Positions 1 to 13,166 of a stretch of DNA of 64,000 nucleotides are shown piece by piece (position 1 is the stretch's first letter; each line of letters begins with the position of its first letter). The DNA comes from Erpobdella octoculata (lineage: Eukaryota > Annelida > Clitellata > Hirudinida > Erpobdellidae). The notes beneath the pieces were generated by a model. That model was not told the origin of the DNA, ran no database searches, and saw only the letters and a program-made list of their open reading frames with translations. The position numbers and the translations under genes are program-made. The stretch spans positions 19,931,977 through 19,995,976 of the forward strand of contig OZ022242.1 of NCBI GenBank assembly GCA_963978895.1. Direction: 5' to 3'.

Positions 1-244
1 CGGTTCACTTGTTACATCTGTAGAGCACTTACATTTTTGATTTTTGATATGCGTTGTTTCAGAAAAAATTTCGTTCTCCTGTTTCACCCCCGCAGATGCA
101 AAATTTTGAAAAATCCTTTCTTAGTGGGTGCTTACGCTATAAAAATAATATAAGCTCCAAATTTCACGTTCCTAGGATGATGCGTTTGAGCTCGGCATTG
201 ATTATCAGTCAGTCAGTCAGGACATGTTCTTTTATATATACAGA
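1..244 (-). mobile_element. Helitron family H1, 5' terminal fragment
   Basis: On the minus strand this begins TCTGTATATATAAAAG at 244 and continues with the GTCCTGACTGACTGACTG tract and the sequence around 'CCTAGGAACGTGAAATTTGG' that also ends the four longer H1 copies in this window. Only the 5' end is present because the window starts inside it. No coding capacity is visible. Confidence 0.7.
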
Positions 245-347
245 TAAATAAAGAATTAAATGAGATGAATCATAAGAACGTTTAAGCAGTGATTGAAAAT
301 AATTAGGTGTTTGAACGACTGAATGGACACACTGGCCGGAATTGATA

Positions 348-1710
348 TTAAATAATAATAAATAATAAATAATAAATAATAAATAATAAATAATAAATAA
401 TAAATAATAAATAATAAATAATAAATAATAAATAATAAATAATAAATAATAAATAATAAATAATAAATAATAAATAATAAATAATAAATAATAAATAATA
501 AATAATAAATAATAAATAATAAATAATAAATAATAAATAATAAATAATAAATAATAAATAATAAATAATAAATAATAAATAATAAATAATAAATAATAAA
601 TAATAAATAATAAATAATAAATAATAAATAATAAATAATAAATAATAAATAATAAATAATAAATAATAAATAATAAATAATAAATAATAAATAATAAATA
701 ATAAATAATAAATAATAAATAATAAATAATAAATAATAAATAATAAATAATAAATAATAAATAATAAATAATAAATAATAAATAATAAATAATAAATAAT
801 AAATAATAAATAATAAATAATAAATAATAAATAATAAATAATAAATAATAAATAATAAATAATAAATAATAAATAATAAATAATAAATAATAAATAATAA
901 ATAATAAATAATAAATAATAAATAATAAATAATAAATAATAAATAATAAATAATAAATAATAAATAATAAATAATAAATAATAAATAATAAATAATAAAT
1001 AATAAATAATAAATAATAAATAATAAATAATAAATAATAAATAATAAATAATAAATAATAAATAATAAATAATAAATAATAAATAATAAATAATAAATAA
1101 TAAATAATAAATAATAAATAATAAATAATAAATAATAAATAATAAATAATAAATAATAAATAATAAATAATAAATAATAAATAATAAATAATAAATAATA
1201 AATAATAAATAATAAATAATAAATAATAAATAATAAATAATAAATAATAAATAATAAATAATAAATAATAAATAATAAATAATAAATAATAAATAATAAA
1301 TAATAAATAATAAATAATAAATAATAAATAATAAATAATAAATAATAAATAATAAATAATAAATAATAAATAATAAATAATAAATAATAAATAATAAATA
1401 ATAAATAATAAATAATAAATAATAAATAATAAATAATAAATAATAAATAATAAATAATAAATAATAAATAATAAATAATAAATAATAAATAATAAATAAT
1501 AAATAATAAATAATAAATAATAAATAATAAATAATAAATAATAAATAATAAATAATAAATAATAAATAATAAATAATAAATAATAAATAATAAATAATAA
1601 ATAATAAATAATAAATAATAAATAATAAATAATAAATAATAAATAATAAATAATAAATAATAAATAATAAATAATAAATAATAAATAATAAATAATAAAT
1701 AATAAATAAA
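348..1710. repeat. (AATAAAT)n 7-bp satellite, about 1.36 kb
   Basis: About 190 almost perfect tandem copies of AATAAAT, imperfect only at the two ends. Because 7 is not a multiple of 3, the minus strand reads as long open frames of repeated I-I-Y-Y-L-L-F; these are artefacts. Every unit contains the polyadenylation hexamer AATAAA on the plus strand. Confidence 0.98.
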
Positions 1711-2770
1711 TGAAAAATAATATAGTAAAACACGAGGAGAGACAAAAATATAAATCCCAGTGTTAATTGAATTAAAAACATAAATAAATAACAAAATAGA
1801 AAAAAATTAAAAATAATAATAAATTAAACATTAAAAAAACAAGTGAGAAGTTGACAGTTAAAAAAAGATTAAAAAATTAAAGAGAGGAGAAAAAAGATAA
1901 TGAGAGAAAAAGAAAATAGAGGGGGAGAGAGAGAAAGAAAGTAGTAGGGGAGAGAGAAAAAAGAGAAAGGAAGAGTGAAGGAGAAAGAGAGAGAGAGAGA
2001 GAAAACGAGAGAAATAGGGGATGGTGCTCTGACGTCAACGTCCGTAAATTTCCGGGGCGTGGTTGGTCCGGTTTGATTGACAGGTTTGAAAATGAAGTAC
2101 TGATTGGAAATGATTGATGCAAAACGTTGGGGTTTTTTAATTAAAGGTTTTTGATATTCAAGACGAGATGCGTACGAATGCGTGCGTGTGTATGTGCGTA
2201 AGTGTGTGTCCGTATGAGTGTGTGCGTATGTGTGCGGATATGTGTGTGTACGTATGTGTGTATGTTCGTGTATGTGTGCCTGTGTGTTACGTTTAATGTG
2301 GTAATAAAAACACTAAGCAACCTAATTAAAGCGATACGAACAAAAGTATTTTTTTAAACTGCAAAATTAAAAAGCAATAAAGAACCGCGATAGTAAGAGA
2401 AAGAAAAAATAAAAGATTAATAGAGTAATAAACCAAAGTAAAGATGTCACACGCTAGTCCTCCACATTCTGAACTTTTGACCCCTAGTCACGTGACAACG
2501 CGTCATCATTTGCCATTTAAAAGTCTATAGCGAAGAGGTTTAGAGAGAAGTCTTGTTCGACCTTTTTTTCAATACCTTTATTTATCTGTGTTCTTTTGTA
2601 GCCGTTTGCATGTGAGAGCGTGATGAGTGACTCATAATTTATATACAAACCCATAAACATTTATTTCGATTAATTACTCACTCATTCAAATCTTACACGC
2701 CAGACACCAGTATTTTCACTCATAAGATTGTTGGTATTTTACTTATACCATTAGTTCTTTAAACCGCATA
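1711..2770. other. Intergenic, no gene seen
   Basis: A-rich sequence, then a GA-rich stretch (1880-2010), then a degenerate GTGTGTGCGTATG tract (2165-2290). I see no conserved coding region. Confidence 0.6.
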
Positions 2771-2779
2771 ATTGCCAAT

Positions 2780-3560
2780 TCTAGAATTATACACCCATTC
2801 ATTCAACCACTTTCCTACCCACTCATTCAACCACTTTCCTACCTACTCACTCAATTATTTGCATATCCAACAATTTATCCAACTAATCATTCAATCAATC
2901 ATTAAATTATTCATTCAACCACTTATTCAACCACTAATTAAACCACTCATCCAACCACTCATTTAACTACTCATTCAATCACTCATTCATCCATTCGTTT
3001 AACCATTCATTCAACCACTCATCCAGCCATTCATTCAACCACTCATTCAACCACTCATCCAGCTCCTCGTTCAGCCATTCATTCATTCAATCACTCATTC
3101 AAACACTACTCCAACCTTTTTATTCAACTACTCATTCAACCACTCATTTAACCATTCATTCAACCACTCATTCATAAACTAATTCAACGACTCATCCATG
3201 CACTCATTAAGCCGATCATCTACTACTCATGCATCTACTCATCTATCCACTCAGTCAACCACGAATTTAACCACTCATTCATAAAATCATTCATTCGTTC
3301 ATATGTTCATTTGTTCATTTATTAATTCATTCATTAATTCAATCAGTAATTTATTAACTCATTTATTCTTATAATTCTTTAATTCATTTAGTTATTCATA
3401 ATTCCATAATTTATTTAGTAATTCATAATTAATTATTAATTTGTTTAATTATTTATTAATTCGTTTATTCATTTATTCATTCGTTCGTCCGTCCGTTCGT
3501 TCGCTCGTTCATTCATTCATTCGTTCATTCACCAGCTCACCAGGTATTTATCGACAGATC
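2780..3560. repeat. Degenerate CATTCAACCACT minisatellite
   Basis: Imperfect repeats of CATTCAACCACT-like units that decay rightward into CATTCATT and then TTCGTTCG tetranucleotide runs. It resembles the cleaner array at 8190-9470 in composition. Confidence 0.85.
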
Positions 3561-4517
3561 CACTCACTCACTCATCCACCCCTTCGAGTGTCATCTCCAT
3601 GGCAATAAAATGACTGATCAAAGGGGTCAGTAACAAACATGGCGGCTTTATTTTAACTTTTAATTCCTTACGAGAGACAGATTTTTTATTTCTTTGTTTC
3701 TTTTAAAAATATTTATTCGATAAAAACATTGTTTAAATTAACCATTATTTTATTATCAAGAATTAACGCAAAATCGTCGAATCAATCAATAATAAACTTT
3801 GCATAAGATAAATTTATAATTTAAAGCCCGACGTTTTAATATAAATGCACTCTTTAATTTTAAATTCAGCTCAAATTGTTATACTTCCTGTTTCTCTAAA
3901 TCACTAAAAATGGTAATCTATTTTTAAGAGAAAAAAAACTCGTTTAAAACAACTAAAAGAAAGAAACACAATGAGTACCTGCTACATCCGGTATCGCCAT
4001 CATTATCATCACCATTGTTTGTATCATTATCAAGAACATCAATAACATTGTCAGTGTGATGAGAAGCACCAATGTCGAAGAATTAGCAATCAATTATTGA
4101 TAAACAAATGTTTGAGAAGACGTTGTTGCTATTGAATCTTCTGTAGTTGCTCTCAATGTTTTGTAGTTGCCCTCAATGTTTTGTAGTTGCTCTCAATGTT
4201 TTGTAGTTCCTCTCAATTTGGTGCTTGCATCGTTTACTGTGTTATTGAAGTGATTTTGGCGTAAATAATTCGTTATTACGCGGTATTGAACTAAAGTGAA
4301 GATTTAGCTCAACATCATTAATCTCCAGATGTATCCTAATATTGACAATTTTAACAACTATATAAATTTTTTTTATGTTATTAGAATTTAAAATACATTT
4401 TTTGAAAATAACAATAACAACTTTATTATTAATAATTGTTAATACTGAAAAGGTTCGACTTTGAGTCAATCGCCTTTTGTCGGTTGTGACGATGCTTTCT
4501 CATTTGCGTTGTTGTCG

Positions 4518-4557
<40 letters not shown>

Positions 4558-4932
4558 AGCTGTCAAAGTATCGTAGCGTCGGTGGTTTTAATGAAAGTTG
4601 TATTGCTGATACGCGTTTGGAATTTTTTATTTTTAAGCTTATATTTTAAAGCTTTTATTATTGTTTCTTTATTTTTCATATTCGGCTTTTATCTACTGTT
4701 CTTTACATTGATTATTATAGAGGTTCTGATAATGGAACAAGCCGAAACCGGCCGGTCAACCCCATGTTTAAATAAAGATTTTATTAAAGAAGTGTTGGTG
4801 ATACTTGGTGGAAAATGGAGACGATTTGAAACGTCCGTTAAAAAACGTTGCAACAGAGTATGGGCCGTAAAGTTCAATCGAGCATGCTTACAAGAAAATT
4901 TAATACCTAAATACTGTCTATATATATATATA
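3561..4932. other. Intergenic, no firm gene; (TA)n at 4509-4552
   Basis: AT-rich sequence with a short triplicated TGTAGTTGC.CTCAATGTTT unit (4143-4215) and a TA microsatellite. A short open stretch at 4731-4920 ends in 'RACLQENLIPKYC'. It runs into the Helitron at 4933 and vaguely resembles a retroelement N-terminus; I cannot assign it. Confidence 0.4.
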
Positions 4933-6985
4933 CTAGCAGTGCCCGTAGCGGCTTCGCTCGCATGAAATTAGAGATCTTGAACCGTGAATACATAGTAGAG
5001 TACTGCACGGATCAATTTTTTAGGTCTCGACTCGGCCCGTCGACAACTTGGCCCAGCCCGTTTCAAAAACCGAAATTCCTGGCCCGGCACAGCCCGTCTA
5101 ATATGGCCCCTGTCCGTTTTTACAGGCCTAGAAGTTCTATATACTTGATGAAAAACTTCGGCCCGTCCCACCTTGACTTCAGGTTTAGCCCGGCCCGTCT
5201 GAACACCCTAAAATCACTAAAATGTCTATATACTTGGTTAACAATCTCGGCCCGTCCCACCTTGATTTAAGGTTTGGGCAGGGCCGTGTGAAGACCCTAA
5301 AATAACGGCTTGGCCCGTCCGTCCGGTGATAAACTGAACTCATCTACTTTTAACCGGCACAAAACCTCAAAATACTAATTTTCACATCTGTAGCACTTAC
5401 AGTTTTTGAGTAGCAGTTAGTTTAAAATCAAATAACCTTTTTTCCACTTCACATTTGAGGTCCTGGAAACCAAATTTTCAAGAAATGGTGAAACACGTAT
5501 ATCCTTATTTTTAGAGTAGAAACTAAATACTAATTTTACTTTTGTAGCATTTACAGTTTTTGAGTAGCAGTTACTTTATAAACCAAGTAACCCTATTTTC
5601 CACCCCATATTTGAAGTCCTGGAAACCAAATTTTAAAAAAATGGTAAAACACGTATATCATTATTTCTGGAGTAGAAACCAAATACTAATTTTTACTCCT
5701 GTAGCATCTACAGTTTTCGAGTAGCAGTTACATTAAAAACCAAATAACCTTATTTTCCACCCCACATGTGAGGTCCTGGAAACCAAATTTTTAAAAAATG
5801 GTAAAACACGTATTTCATAAGTTTTGGAGTAGAAACTAAATACTAATTTTTACTCCTGTAGCATTCACAGTTTTTGAGTAGCAGCTACTTAACCAAATAA
5901 CCCAATTTTCCAACCCACATTTGAGGTCCGGGAAACCGAATTTTCAAAAAATGGAGAAACACGTATCTTTTTATTTTTCAAGAAGAATCCATATACCAAA
6001 TTTCAAAATCTCCTCATTTTTGGTTTTCGAGATATACATTGTTTTAGAAAAAAAGTTTGTTTTCCAGTTTCTTCCCCCCACGTATATCTTTTTTTTTTTG
6101 AGTAGATACTAAGTAATAATTTTTACATCTGTGGCAATTACAGTTGTTGAGTAGCAGTTACTTTAAAAACCAAATAACCCTATTTTCCACCCCACATTTG
6201 AAGGCCTGGAAACCAAATTTTCAAAAAATTGTGAAACCGTATATTTTTAGAGTAGAAACTAAATACTAATTTTTACTTTTGTAGCATTAACAGTTTTTGA
6301 GTAGAAGCTACTTTAAAAACCAAATAACCTAATTTTCCAACCCACATTTGAGGTCCGGGAAACCAAATTTGTAAAAAATGGTGAAACACGTATATCTTTA
6401 TTTTTAGAAAAGAAACTAAATAATAATTTTTACATCTGTGGTATTTACTGTTTTTGAGTAGCAGTTACTATAAAAGACAATTAGCCCTATTTTCCACCCC
6501 ACATTTGAAGTCCTGGAAACCAAATTTTCAAAAAATGCTAAAACACGTATTTCATTATTTTTGGAGTAGAAACTAAATACTAATTTTTACTCCTGTAGCA
6601 TTAACAGTTTTTGAGTAGAAGCTACTTTAAAAACCAAATAACCCAATTTGCCAACCCACATTTGAGGTCCGGGAAACCGAATTTTCAAAAAATTGTAAAA
6701 CACGTATCTTTTTATTTTTCAAAAAGAATCTATATACCAAATTTCAAAATCTCCTCATTTTTGGTTTTCGAGATATACATTGTTTTAGAAAAAAGTTTGT
6801 TTTCTAGTTTTTTCCCCTCAGGAGCAAAATTTTCGAAAATCCTTTCTTAGCGGATGTTTACGCTATAAAAGTAATATAAGTTCCAAATTTCACGTTCCTA
6901 GGATAAGGCGTTTGAGCTCGGCGTTGATTATCAGTCAGTCATCAGTCAGTCAGTCAGTCAGGACATGTTCTTTTATATATATAGA
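4933..6985 (-). mobile_element. Non-autonomous Helitron H1, copy 1 (complete ends)
   Basis: Minus-strand element. The 5' end is TCTATATATATAAAAG at 6985 and the 3' end is CTAG at 4936-4933, followed by T. About 10 nt inside the CTAG lies a short hairpin (AGCG-AAGC-CGCT). These are the hallmarks of Helitrons: 5'-TC, 3' hairpin plus CTRR, insertion between A and T without target duplication. The middle has several divergent copies of a roughly 200-300 bp unit containing 'TACTCAAAAACTG' and 'TTTGGTTTCC', plus a GGCCCG-rich block near the 3' end. No protein is encoded. Confidence 0.8.
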
Positions 6986-7017
6986 TATATATTATACATA
7001 TATATATATTATATACA

Positions 7018-7103
<86 letters not shown>
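6986..7103. repeat. (TA)n microsatellite
   Basis: Interrupted then pure TA dinucleotides directly at the Helitron 5' end. Helitrons target AT, so the array is probably the insertion site. Confidence 0.95.
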
Positions 7104-7104
<1 letters not shown>

Positions 7105-8185
7105 CTATTATTTACACATTTGCACATTTTAATCAATCATCACGCATAGACCTGCCATCAACGCAGGCATGTGATGGCCACGATGTTATAAAATCCACCA
7201 GTTATTATTACCATCACAACGATATTATTTTACTCTGAAATCCATCACCACCATTAGTTCCATCATAACCTACATACTTATTTATTCTTATCGCCATTTC
7301 TGATTTCAACTCGACAACACCATATTTGCTTGAATCATCGCTCTTGTCATTCTTTTTATCATGTGCTCGCTGTATGACCACAAGAGTCACATGATATGAT
7401 CGCGATTCGTGATCAAAACCATGACTACATCGTGATCATGATTACAACTATTTCGTGATCATGACCACAACCACTTCGTGATCGTCAACATCATCACGCC
7501 CATTACGACCAGTCGTTTTAGGACTCCGAAAAAGAGAAAACAAGACAGTAGAAATTAATTTCATTGCCTTCCTCGTCTCCCCACTCCACAGAAGTTGACA
7601 GGAAACGACAAATAAAACTCGGAAGAGATAAAAACAAGAGTTGATGGAGTGAAGAAACAAATTGAATTTTATTTGAATTTAAATTGGAAAATTTATAAAT
7701 TGTCGTTTTTAATTCATAATATGTTAATTTGTAGGAGATATTATCAGGGATGACTGAGAAAAAGTGAAAAAATACAAACTGAAAATATAGATAAAGGAAA
7801 GAGAGAAAGATAAAAAGTAAAAAAATGATGGAAAGAAAAAGAAAAGAAGGACAGGAAGAGATAGAGAGAGAAAAAAAAATAGTTCCGACGGCATGTTTGT
7901 GGCAGAAACAGGTGAACTTTGGCCTTGTATTGAATCAGTCAATTCGTCATAAGCAGAAAATCTATCTTTAATCGTTCAGACGTTTCTGCTTCTTTTCATT
8001 GAAAAATATTAATTTATTTTTTCCTATTTGTGTTTTGTTTTTTGTTCTTCTATTGAGATTATTTTCCTCTCTTAATATTCGTTTTTTTTCTTTTTTCTTT
8101 CAATATTTATCGCTGCGACTTTGCACGGCAAATCACTTTGTATAAAAATGATATGCTTATACTTTCATTATAAGTTTTTTGTTAT
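7104..8185. other. Intergenic, no gene seen
   Basis: AT-rich, with ATCGTGATCATGA repeats around 7395-7480 and an A/G-rich tract at 7790-7880. No conserved protein is recognisable on either strand. Confidence 0.6.
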
Positions 8186-8189
8186 TTAT

Positions 8190-9470
8190 TTACCCATCAA
8201 CCACCCATTTACTCATTCATCCATTCATCTACTCATTCATCCATTCATCTACACATTCATCCATCCATCTACACATTCATCCATCCATCTACTCATTCAT
8301 TCATCCATCTACTCATTCATCCATTCATCTACTTATTCATTCATCCATCTACTCATTCATCCATCCATCTACTCATTTATCCATCCATCTACTCATTCAT
8401 CCATTCATCTACTCATTCATCCATCCATCTACTCATTCATCTATTCATCTACACATTCATCCATTCATCTACTCATTCATTCATCCATCTACTCATTCAT
8501 CCATTCATCTACTCATTCATCCATTCATCTACTCATTCATCCATTCATCTACACATTCATCCACCCATCTACTTATTCATCCATTCATCTACACATTCAA
8601 CTACCCATCTACTCATTGATCCATTCATCTACACATTCATCCACCCATCTACTTATTCATCCATTCATATACTCATTCAACCACCCATCTACACATTCAT
8701 CCACCCATCTACTCATTCATCCACCCATCTACTTATTCATCCATTCATATACTCATTCAACCACCCATCTACACATTCATCCACCCATCTACTCATTCAT
8801 CCATTCATATACTCATTCAACCACCCATCTACACATTCATCCATTCATCTACTCATTCAACTACCCATCTACTCATTCATCCACCCATCTACTCATTCAT
8901 TCATCCATCTACTTATTCATCCATTCATCTGCACATTCATCCATTCATCTATTCATTCATCCATTCATCTACTCATTCAACTACCCATCTACTCATTCAT
9001 CCACCCATCTACTCATTCATCCACCCATCTACTCATTCATCCATCCATCTACTCATTCATCCATCCATCTACTCATTCATCCATCCATCTACTCATTCAT
9101 CCATCCATCTACTCATTCATCCGTACATCTACTCATTCATCCATTCATCTACACATTCATCCACCCATCTACTCATTTATCCATTAATCTACTCAATCAA
9201 CCACCCATCTACTCATTTATCCATTCATCTACACATTCATTCACTCATCTACTCATTCATCCATCCATCTACTGATTCATCCATTTATCTAACATTCATC
9301 CACCCATCTACATATTCATCTATCCATCTACTCATTCATCCATTCATCTACACATTCAACCACCCACCTACACATTCATCCATCCATCTACTCATTTATC
9401 CATTCATCTACTCATTCAACTACCCATCTACTCATTCATCCATTCATCAACATTCTCGATTTTCCGTCCG
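8190..9470. repeat. 20-bp minisatellite, about 60 copies
   Basis: Tandem array of a 20-bp unit, consensus catctactcattcatccatt, with scattered C/T and A/C substitutions. Three units equal 20 codons, so a long open frame rich in H-P-S-I-Y-S-F appears on the plus strand; it is a by-product of the repeat. Confidence 0.95.
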
Positions 9471-10700
9471 TCGAACTGTCGGTGAAATCATTCATTCATT
9501 CATTTCCATCTCTTCATCTTTCAGAAACCGAGAAGTTCCATGACAACGCGGACACGAAAGTTGTCATTTTAATGCTCACCGAGGCTTGCGGATCTGTCAG
9601 GAGATCTGCGTTTCCATTTGCACCTCCATCTTTATGTTCCGACATATCCTTTCATTTATCTCTTCTTCTCTCTGTTTCTTTCTTTCTTTCTTGCTCTCTC
9701 TCTCGCTTTCTCTTTTTTTTCTATAAATTTTTTTGCTCTTCCTGTTTTGTTCTCCATTCATTTTATTGTATTCTTGTTGGTGTGTATAAAAATTTATAAT
9801 ATAATATAAAAATATACAATGTAATATATAAACTCTAATATAATATAAAAACTTATGTATAATATAGAAACAATTGAAATATATAACATAAATAAATAAA
9901 TGAATTTGAATATATAATATATATAAATAAAATAATTTAAATCCGCCCTTTCGTGTCTAAGGAAGATATAAAGAGAAATAAAGACGAATCGTTTTATATA
10001 GTGAACAGAAAGACTGGAAAGAAAAGTGAACATTTAAAAAAATAATAGCAAAATAAGAAAAAAAATTTGTTAAAAAGAAAACAAAATAAACTTCGATAAA
10101 AAAAATAATCTTAAAGAAAAATAACGAAAATAAAGATAGAGAGAGAAGGGGAGATTCTCATGAAAACGAAAACTTCTTTCGCATTATGTAGTTATATGGG
10201 GACAAAAAAAACGATCAGATTTTTCCACAAGCTCAGTTGACTGTTGACATCTTTCTTTATCAATAACCTCACCTCATCTTGTTTTTTAACTCTTAAATAA
10301 AGAATCTAAATAATTTCTAATCATTAATCGTCTTTTTTTACTTTTAGTTTCATAAAATTTTATTAAACAGTTTTTTTACTTTTATTATTATTCTGTGTAT
10401 AATATTCTCTGGGATGGATGAACGCCTCTTTAGAATTTGTCCACTTTGGACTCAGATGCATGCATAAGTCATGATTATGATTATTCAATCGTTACGACAA
10501 AAACAAAACAAATTGTAACAAACGGCTTGCAGAAAGGTTTGATACTGAATCGTCGGCATCAGTATATACCTCAAATTAGAATCAACTTTACTTGACGGAA
10601 AAGTATTACCACGTGATGAGGTCATAAGCAGCTATCCTGAAAAACTGGACGTCAAAACTTTATCTATGCAGATAGCTTCAAAGTCAGTGGAAGTATACAA
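9471..10700. other. Intergenic, no gene seen
   Basis: Pyrimidine-rich stretch (9650-9720), then AT-rich DNA with TATAATATAA runs. Nothing codes convincingly. Confidence 0.55.
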
Positions 10701-10769
10701 ACTTAAGCTGTGCAGTTAAAGTGATTCGGGCTATGTCTGATGATGTGCGCTGACTGTTTCCACAATTTG

Positions 10770-10960
10770 TTCAGCTTGTTAGGTTGATGTTCATATGTCC
10801 AGTATCATCATGCGAAGCAGAGCGTTCTTTTAGCACCTTGCATAGTTTGAAAACTTGGTTACGCAATAGCATGACTCAGTCCATCAGAACATCTTGGATG
10901 ACGTTGACCTATTTGATTGGCGCAGAATTCTTCAGTCGGTCAAATAATAGAAGGGCGGCG
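10770..10960 (+). pseudogene. hAT transposase C-terminal fragment
   Basis: The reading MFICPVSSCEAERSFSTL followed by LKTWLRNSMTQ matches the conserved start of the hAT C-terminal dimerisation domain (P-V-S-x-C-E-A-E-R-S-F-S-x-L...L-K-T-x-L-R-x-x-M). The rest of the domain runs into low-complexity sequence and no upstream catalytic domain is visible, so this is a relic. Confidence 0.75.
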
Positions 10961-11307
10961 TTTGGATTTTTAAATGAACGTCACATTTTTTGGTTTTTCC
11001 TGTTTTTATCTTTAGTTCTTTTCACTTTACTCACTTTCTCTCTTTTTTTATCTCTCGGGCATTAAATTTTGTATAAAAATCTAGCATACAAAGTCTTTTT
11101 TTAAATTATCTATATAAACGGGAATGAATGGGAAAAAAGTTTGCCTTTCTACAAAAGCACCTGCAGGCGGTGCCCATGATGGGAAACGTGGTTTTTTTTT
11201 TATTTAAAAAATGTTCTGAAACTCACCTACGGCATAACAAACTTTAAACCCCCGCATAAAATGAGAAGAAGAAAAAGCAGAAAATTGGTCCTCTCAATAT
11301 TTAACAT

Positions 11308-11559
11308 TAGGGATGTCACGACTTTTTGGCTTTTTCGGGTTCGGGTTTTTCATTTTCAAAACCTTAGGTTCGGGTTTTTCATTTTCAAAACTTTGGATTC
11401 GGGTTTCTCTTTTTCAAAAATCCGGGTTCGGGTTCGGGTTTTAATTTTTAGAAATTTCGGATTCGGGTTTCATGTTTTCAAATGTTCGGGTTCAGGTACC
11501 CAAAAAAGACCGGGTAGTACTGAACTTCGGGTTCGGGTCGGGAACCCGTGACATCCCTA
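11308..11559. mobile_element. hAT-type MITE with perfect 8-bp target duplication
   Basis: 252 bp bounded by inverted ends TAGGGATGTCAC...GTGACATCCCTA. It is flanked on both sides by TTTAACAT (11300-11307 and 11560-11567), the 8-bp duplication typical of hAT. The interior has multiple TTCGGGTTCGGG-like units and no open frame of substance. Confidence 0.93.
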
Positions 11560-11820
11560 TTTAACATGAATAGTCGCCTCTTCGTGTGGGCGTGTGGCAT
11601 TCAAGAAGTCTGGCAGTGTCGCAATACATATTTCTACAAAGATTCTATGAGCGGTGTCGATTGTTTTCCTCTGTTAAACTCTCCCGGACTCCCTCTACTA
11701 ATGAAAAAAAACTAAGAGTGATAAGACTACGTAAAACATTGAATTACGAAAAAGTGAGTGAAATATTGAGCATATGTGTGTATGCGTGCGTGAATAAAAG
11801 AGTAAGTACATATGCGCGTG

Positions 11821-13166
11821 CATAGGCGTAGGAGGCGGGGGTTAGGAGAGCAAATGCTCCCCAATTTGTCGTGTAGCTAATTTTCGGGCAAGCAGAAGCA
11901 CTTATCAAAGGCAGCCCAAGAAAATTTATATATGTTGGTATATTGGATTCAAAGCATAGTGTTTTTGGAACTTTATTAAATACAAATTACATAAAATGAC
12001 ATCTTTTACACAAGAAAACTTCTCGATGACGTGTTAAATGCTTTGAATAGAATGGGAAATTAGATTCAAATTTTGCCAATCAATACAGTTGAAAGGACCA
12101 GACTACAAAATACAAGCTTATTGTTGTACACTGTACACGATAGGTCTCAAAACAAGCTAAATTGTGTGCGCAGCTGAGGCAAATTGCAATCTCAGATTCT
12201 TGATGTATTTGCAATAGTTGATGATTTTGATGCTGCAGCTGTAGTGTTAAACAAGCTTTGTAGTTTAAATCGGCCTGCTTATAGTTTCATTCCTGATAAA
12301 CTTGCTGAATTATTAAACAAACCACCAAATGTCGTCAGGCGCTGAATTTTATCATTTATTTTTTTATAATAGTTTATAGTCTTTTACACCAGATGCTTTA
12401 AGAAAGTAAGGAAATGAAAAACAGACAATATAAAATTGAAAATTTCAACGTTTTCTCTCTGTCTCGTGATGAAAGCATAAATGTTTGCCTAACCAGACAT
12501 TACTCAAAGAGTGTAATCCAAAAAAATGGAGGCAAATCAGCTCACAGGAATTTTAAGCCTGAATGATTTCAAATTTAATAAATTGAAGAAATTAAAGCAT
12601 CTCACAAAGAAGCTTCTGTTGCTGTTTTAAATGAAATGCTAGATAACTGATGTGATACGTTTTAAAACTCTTAACGACGAGCTCAAATAGCGAATTGAGG
12701 AGGTTTCTATTGAACATAACCATGCATTTAAGCAAATTGATATTATATAACTTGAAGAGTAATTTATTTAACTGCGTTTCATAAATAACTGTTTGGTTAA
12801 TGTTGTTTTAGTAAAACTTGTGGGATCAGTGGCGTAGCTAGGGTGGGGCAAATCTAAATTCTAGACTCTAGACTACGCAAACGCAGTCAGACTCCGGTCA
12901 CCATTTCGACACCCCTAACGCTATTTGTCACCCATGCTAGCTACGCCACTGTGTGGGATATTGCCCTTACACAATATTACTAAAAGTTTTATCAAGTTTG
13001 TTATGTTCAATTTGTGCTTGTAAATAGTACAATTATTGATATTATGTAAATATTGCAGTTACTAAGCATAAAAGGATGGTCATGTCATGATTGAAAATTA
13101 CTTGTAATTTTCGGGCAGAAGTCATTCTTGCCCCCCCCCACCGCACAAACTTTCTCTACGCCTATG
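11821..13166. mobile_element. Decayed hAT-like transposon interrupting a GTGCGTGAGTGAA tract
   Basis: Left end CATAGGCGTAGGAGGCGGGG; right end CTCTACGCCTATG, inverted relative to it. GTGTGTATGCGTG-type simple sequence lies on both sides, suggesting one tract split by the insertion. No clear target duplication remains and no transposase domain can be recognised. A second left end of the same family is at 63621. A younger MITE (12827-12951) sits inside. Confidence 0.65.
12827..12951. mobile_element. hAT MITE nested in the 11821-13166 element
   Basis: 125 bp with ends CAGTGGCGTAGCTAG and CTAGCTACGCCACTG, flanked by exact 8-bp duplications TGTGGGAT (12819-12826 and 12952-12959). The ends match the larger hAT element at 60050-62050, a plausible autonomous relative. 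Confidence 0.93.

Noticed and set aside
256..1794. Two long minus-strand open frames of repeated I-I-Y-Y-L-L-F (about 500 residues)
   Set aside because: They are pure translation of the 7-bp satellite; the absence of stops is a property of the unit, and there is no other coding evidence.
6954..7136. Y-I-Y-I-Y-I frames here and at 15458, 23188, 28523, 45584 and others
   Set aside because: Translations of TA dinucleotide arrays.
8121..9275. 384-residue plus-strand frame rich in H-P-S-I-Y-S-F
   Set aside because: Produced by the 20-bp minisatellite (60 bp equals 20 codons). An overlapping second frame has the same character.
11330..11550. Interstitial telomere repeats
   Set aside because: The unit is TTCGGG-like and irregular, and lies within a MITE with defined ends.
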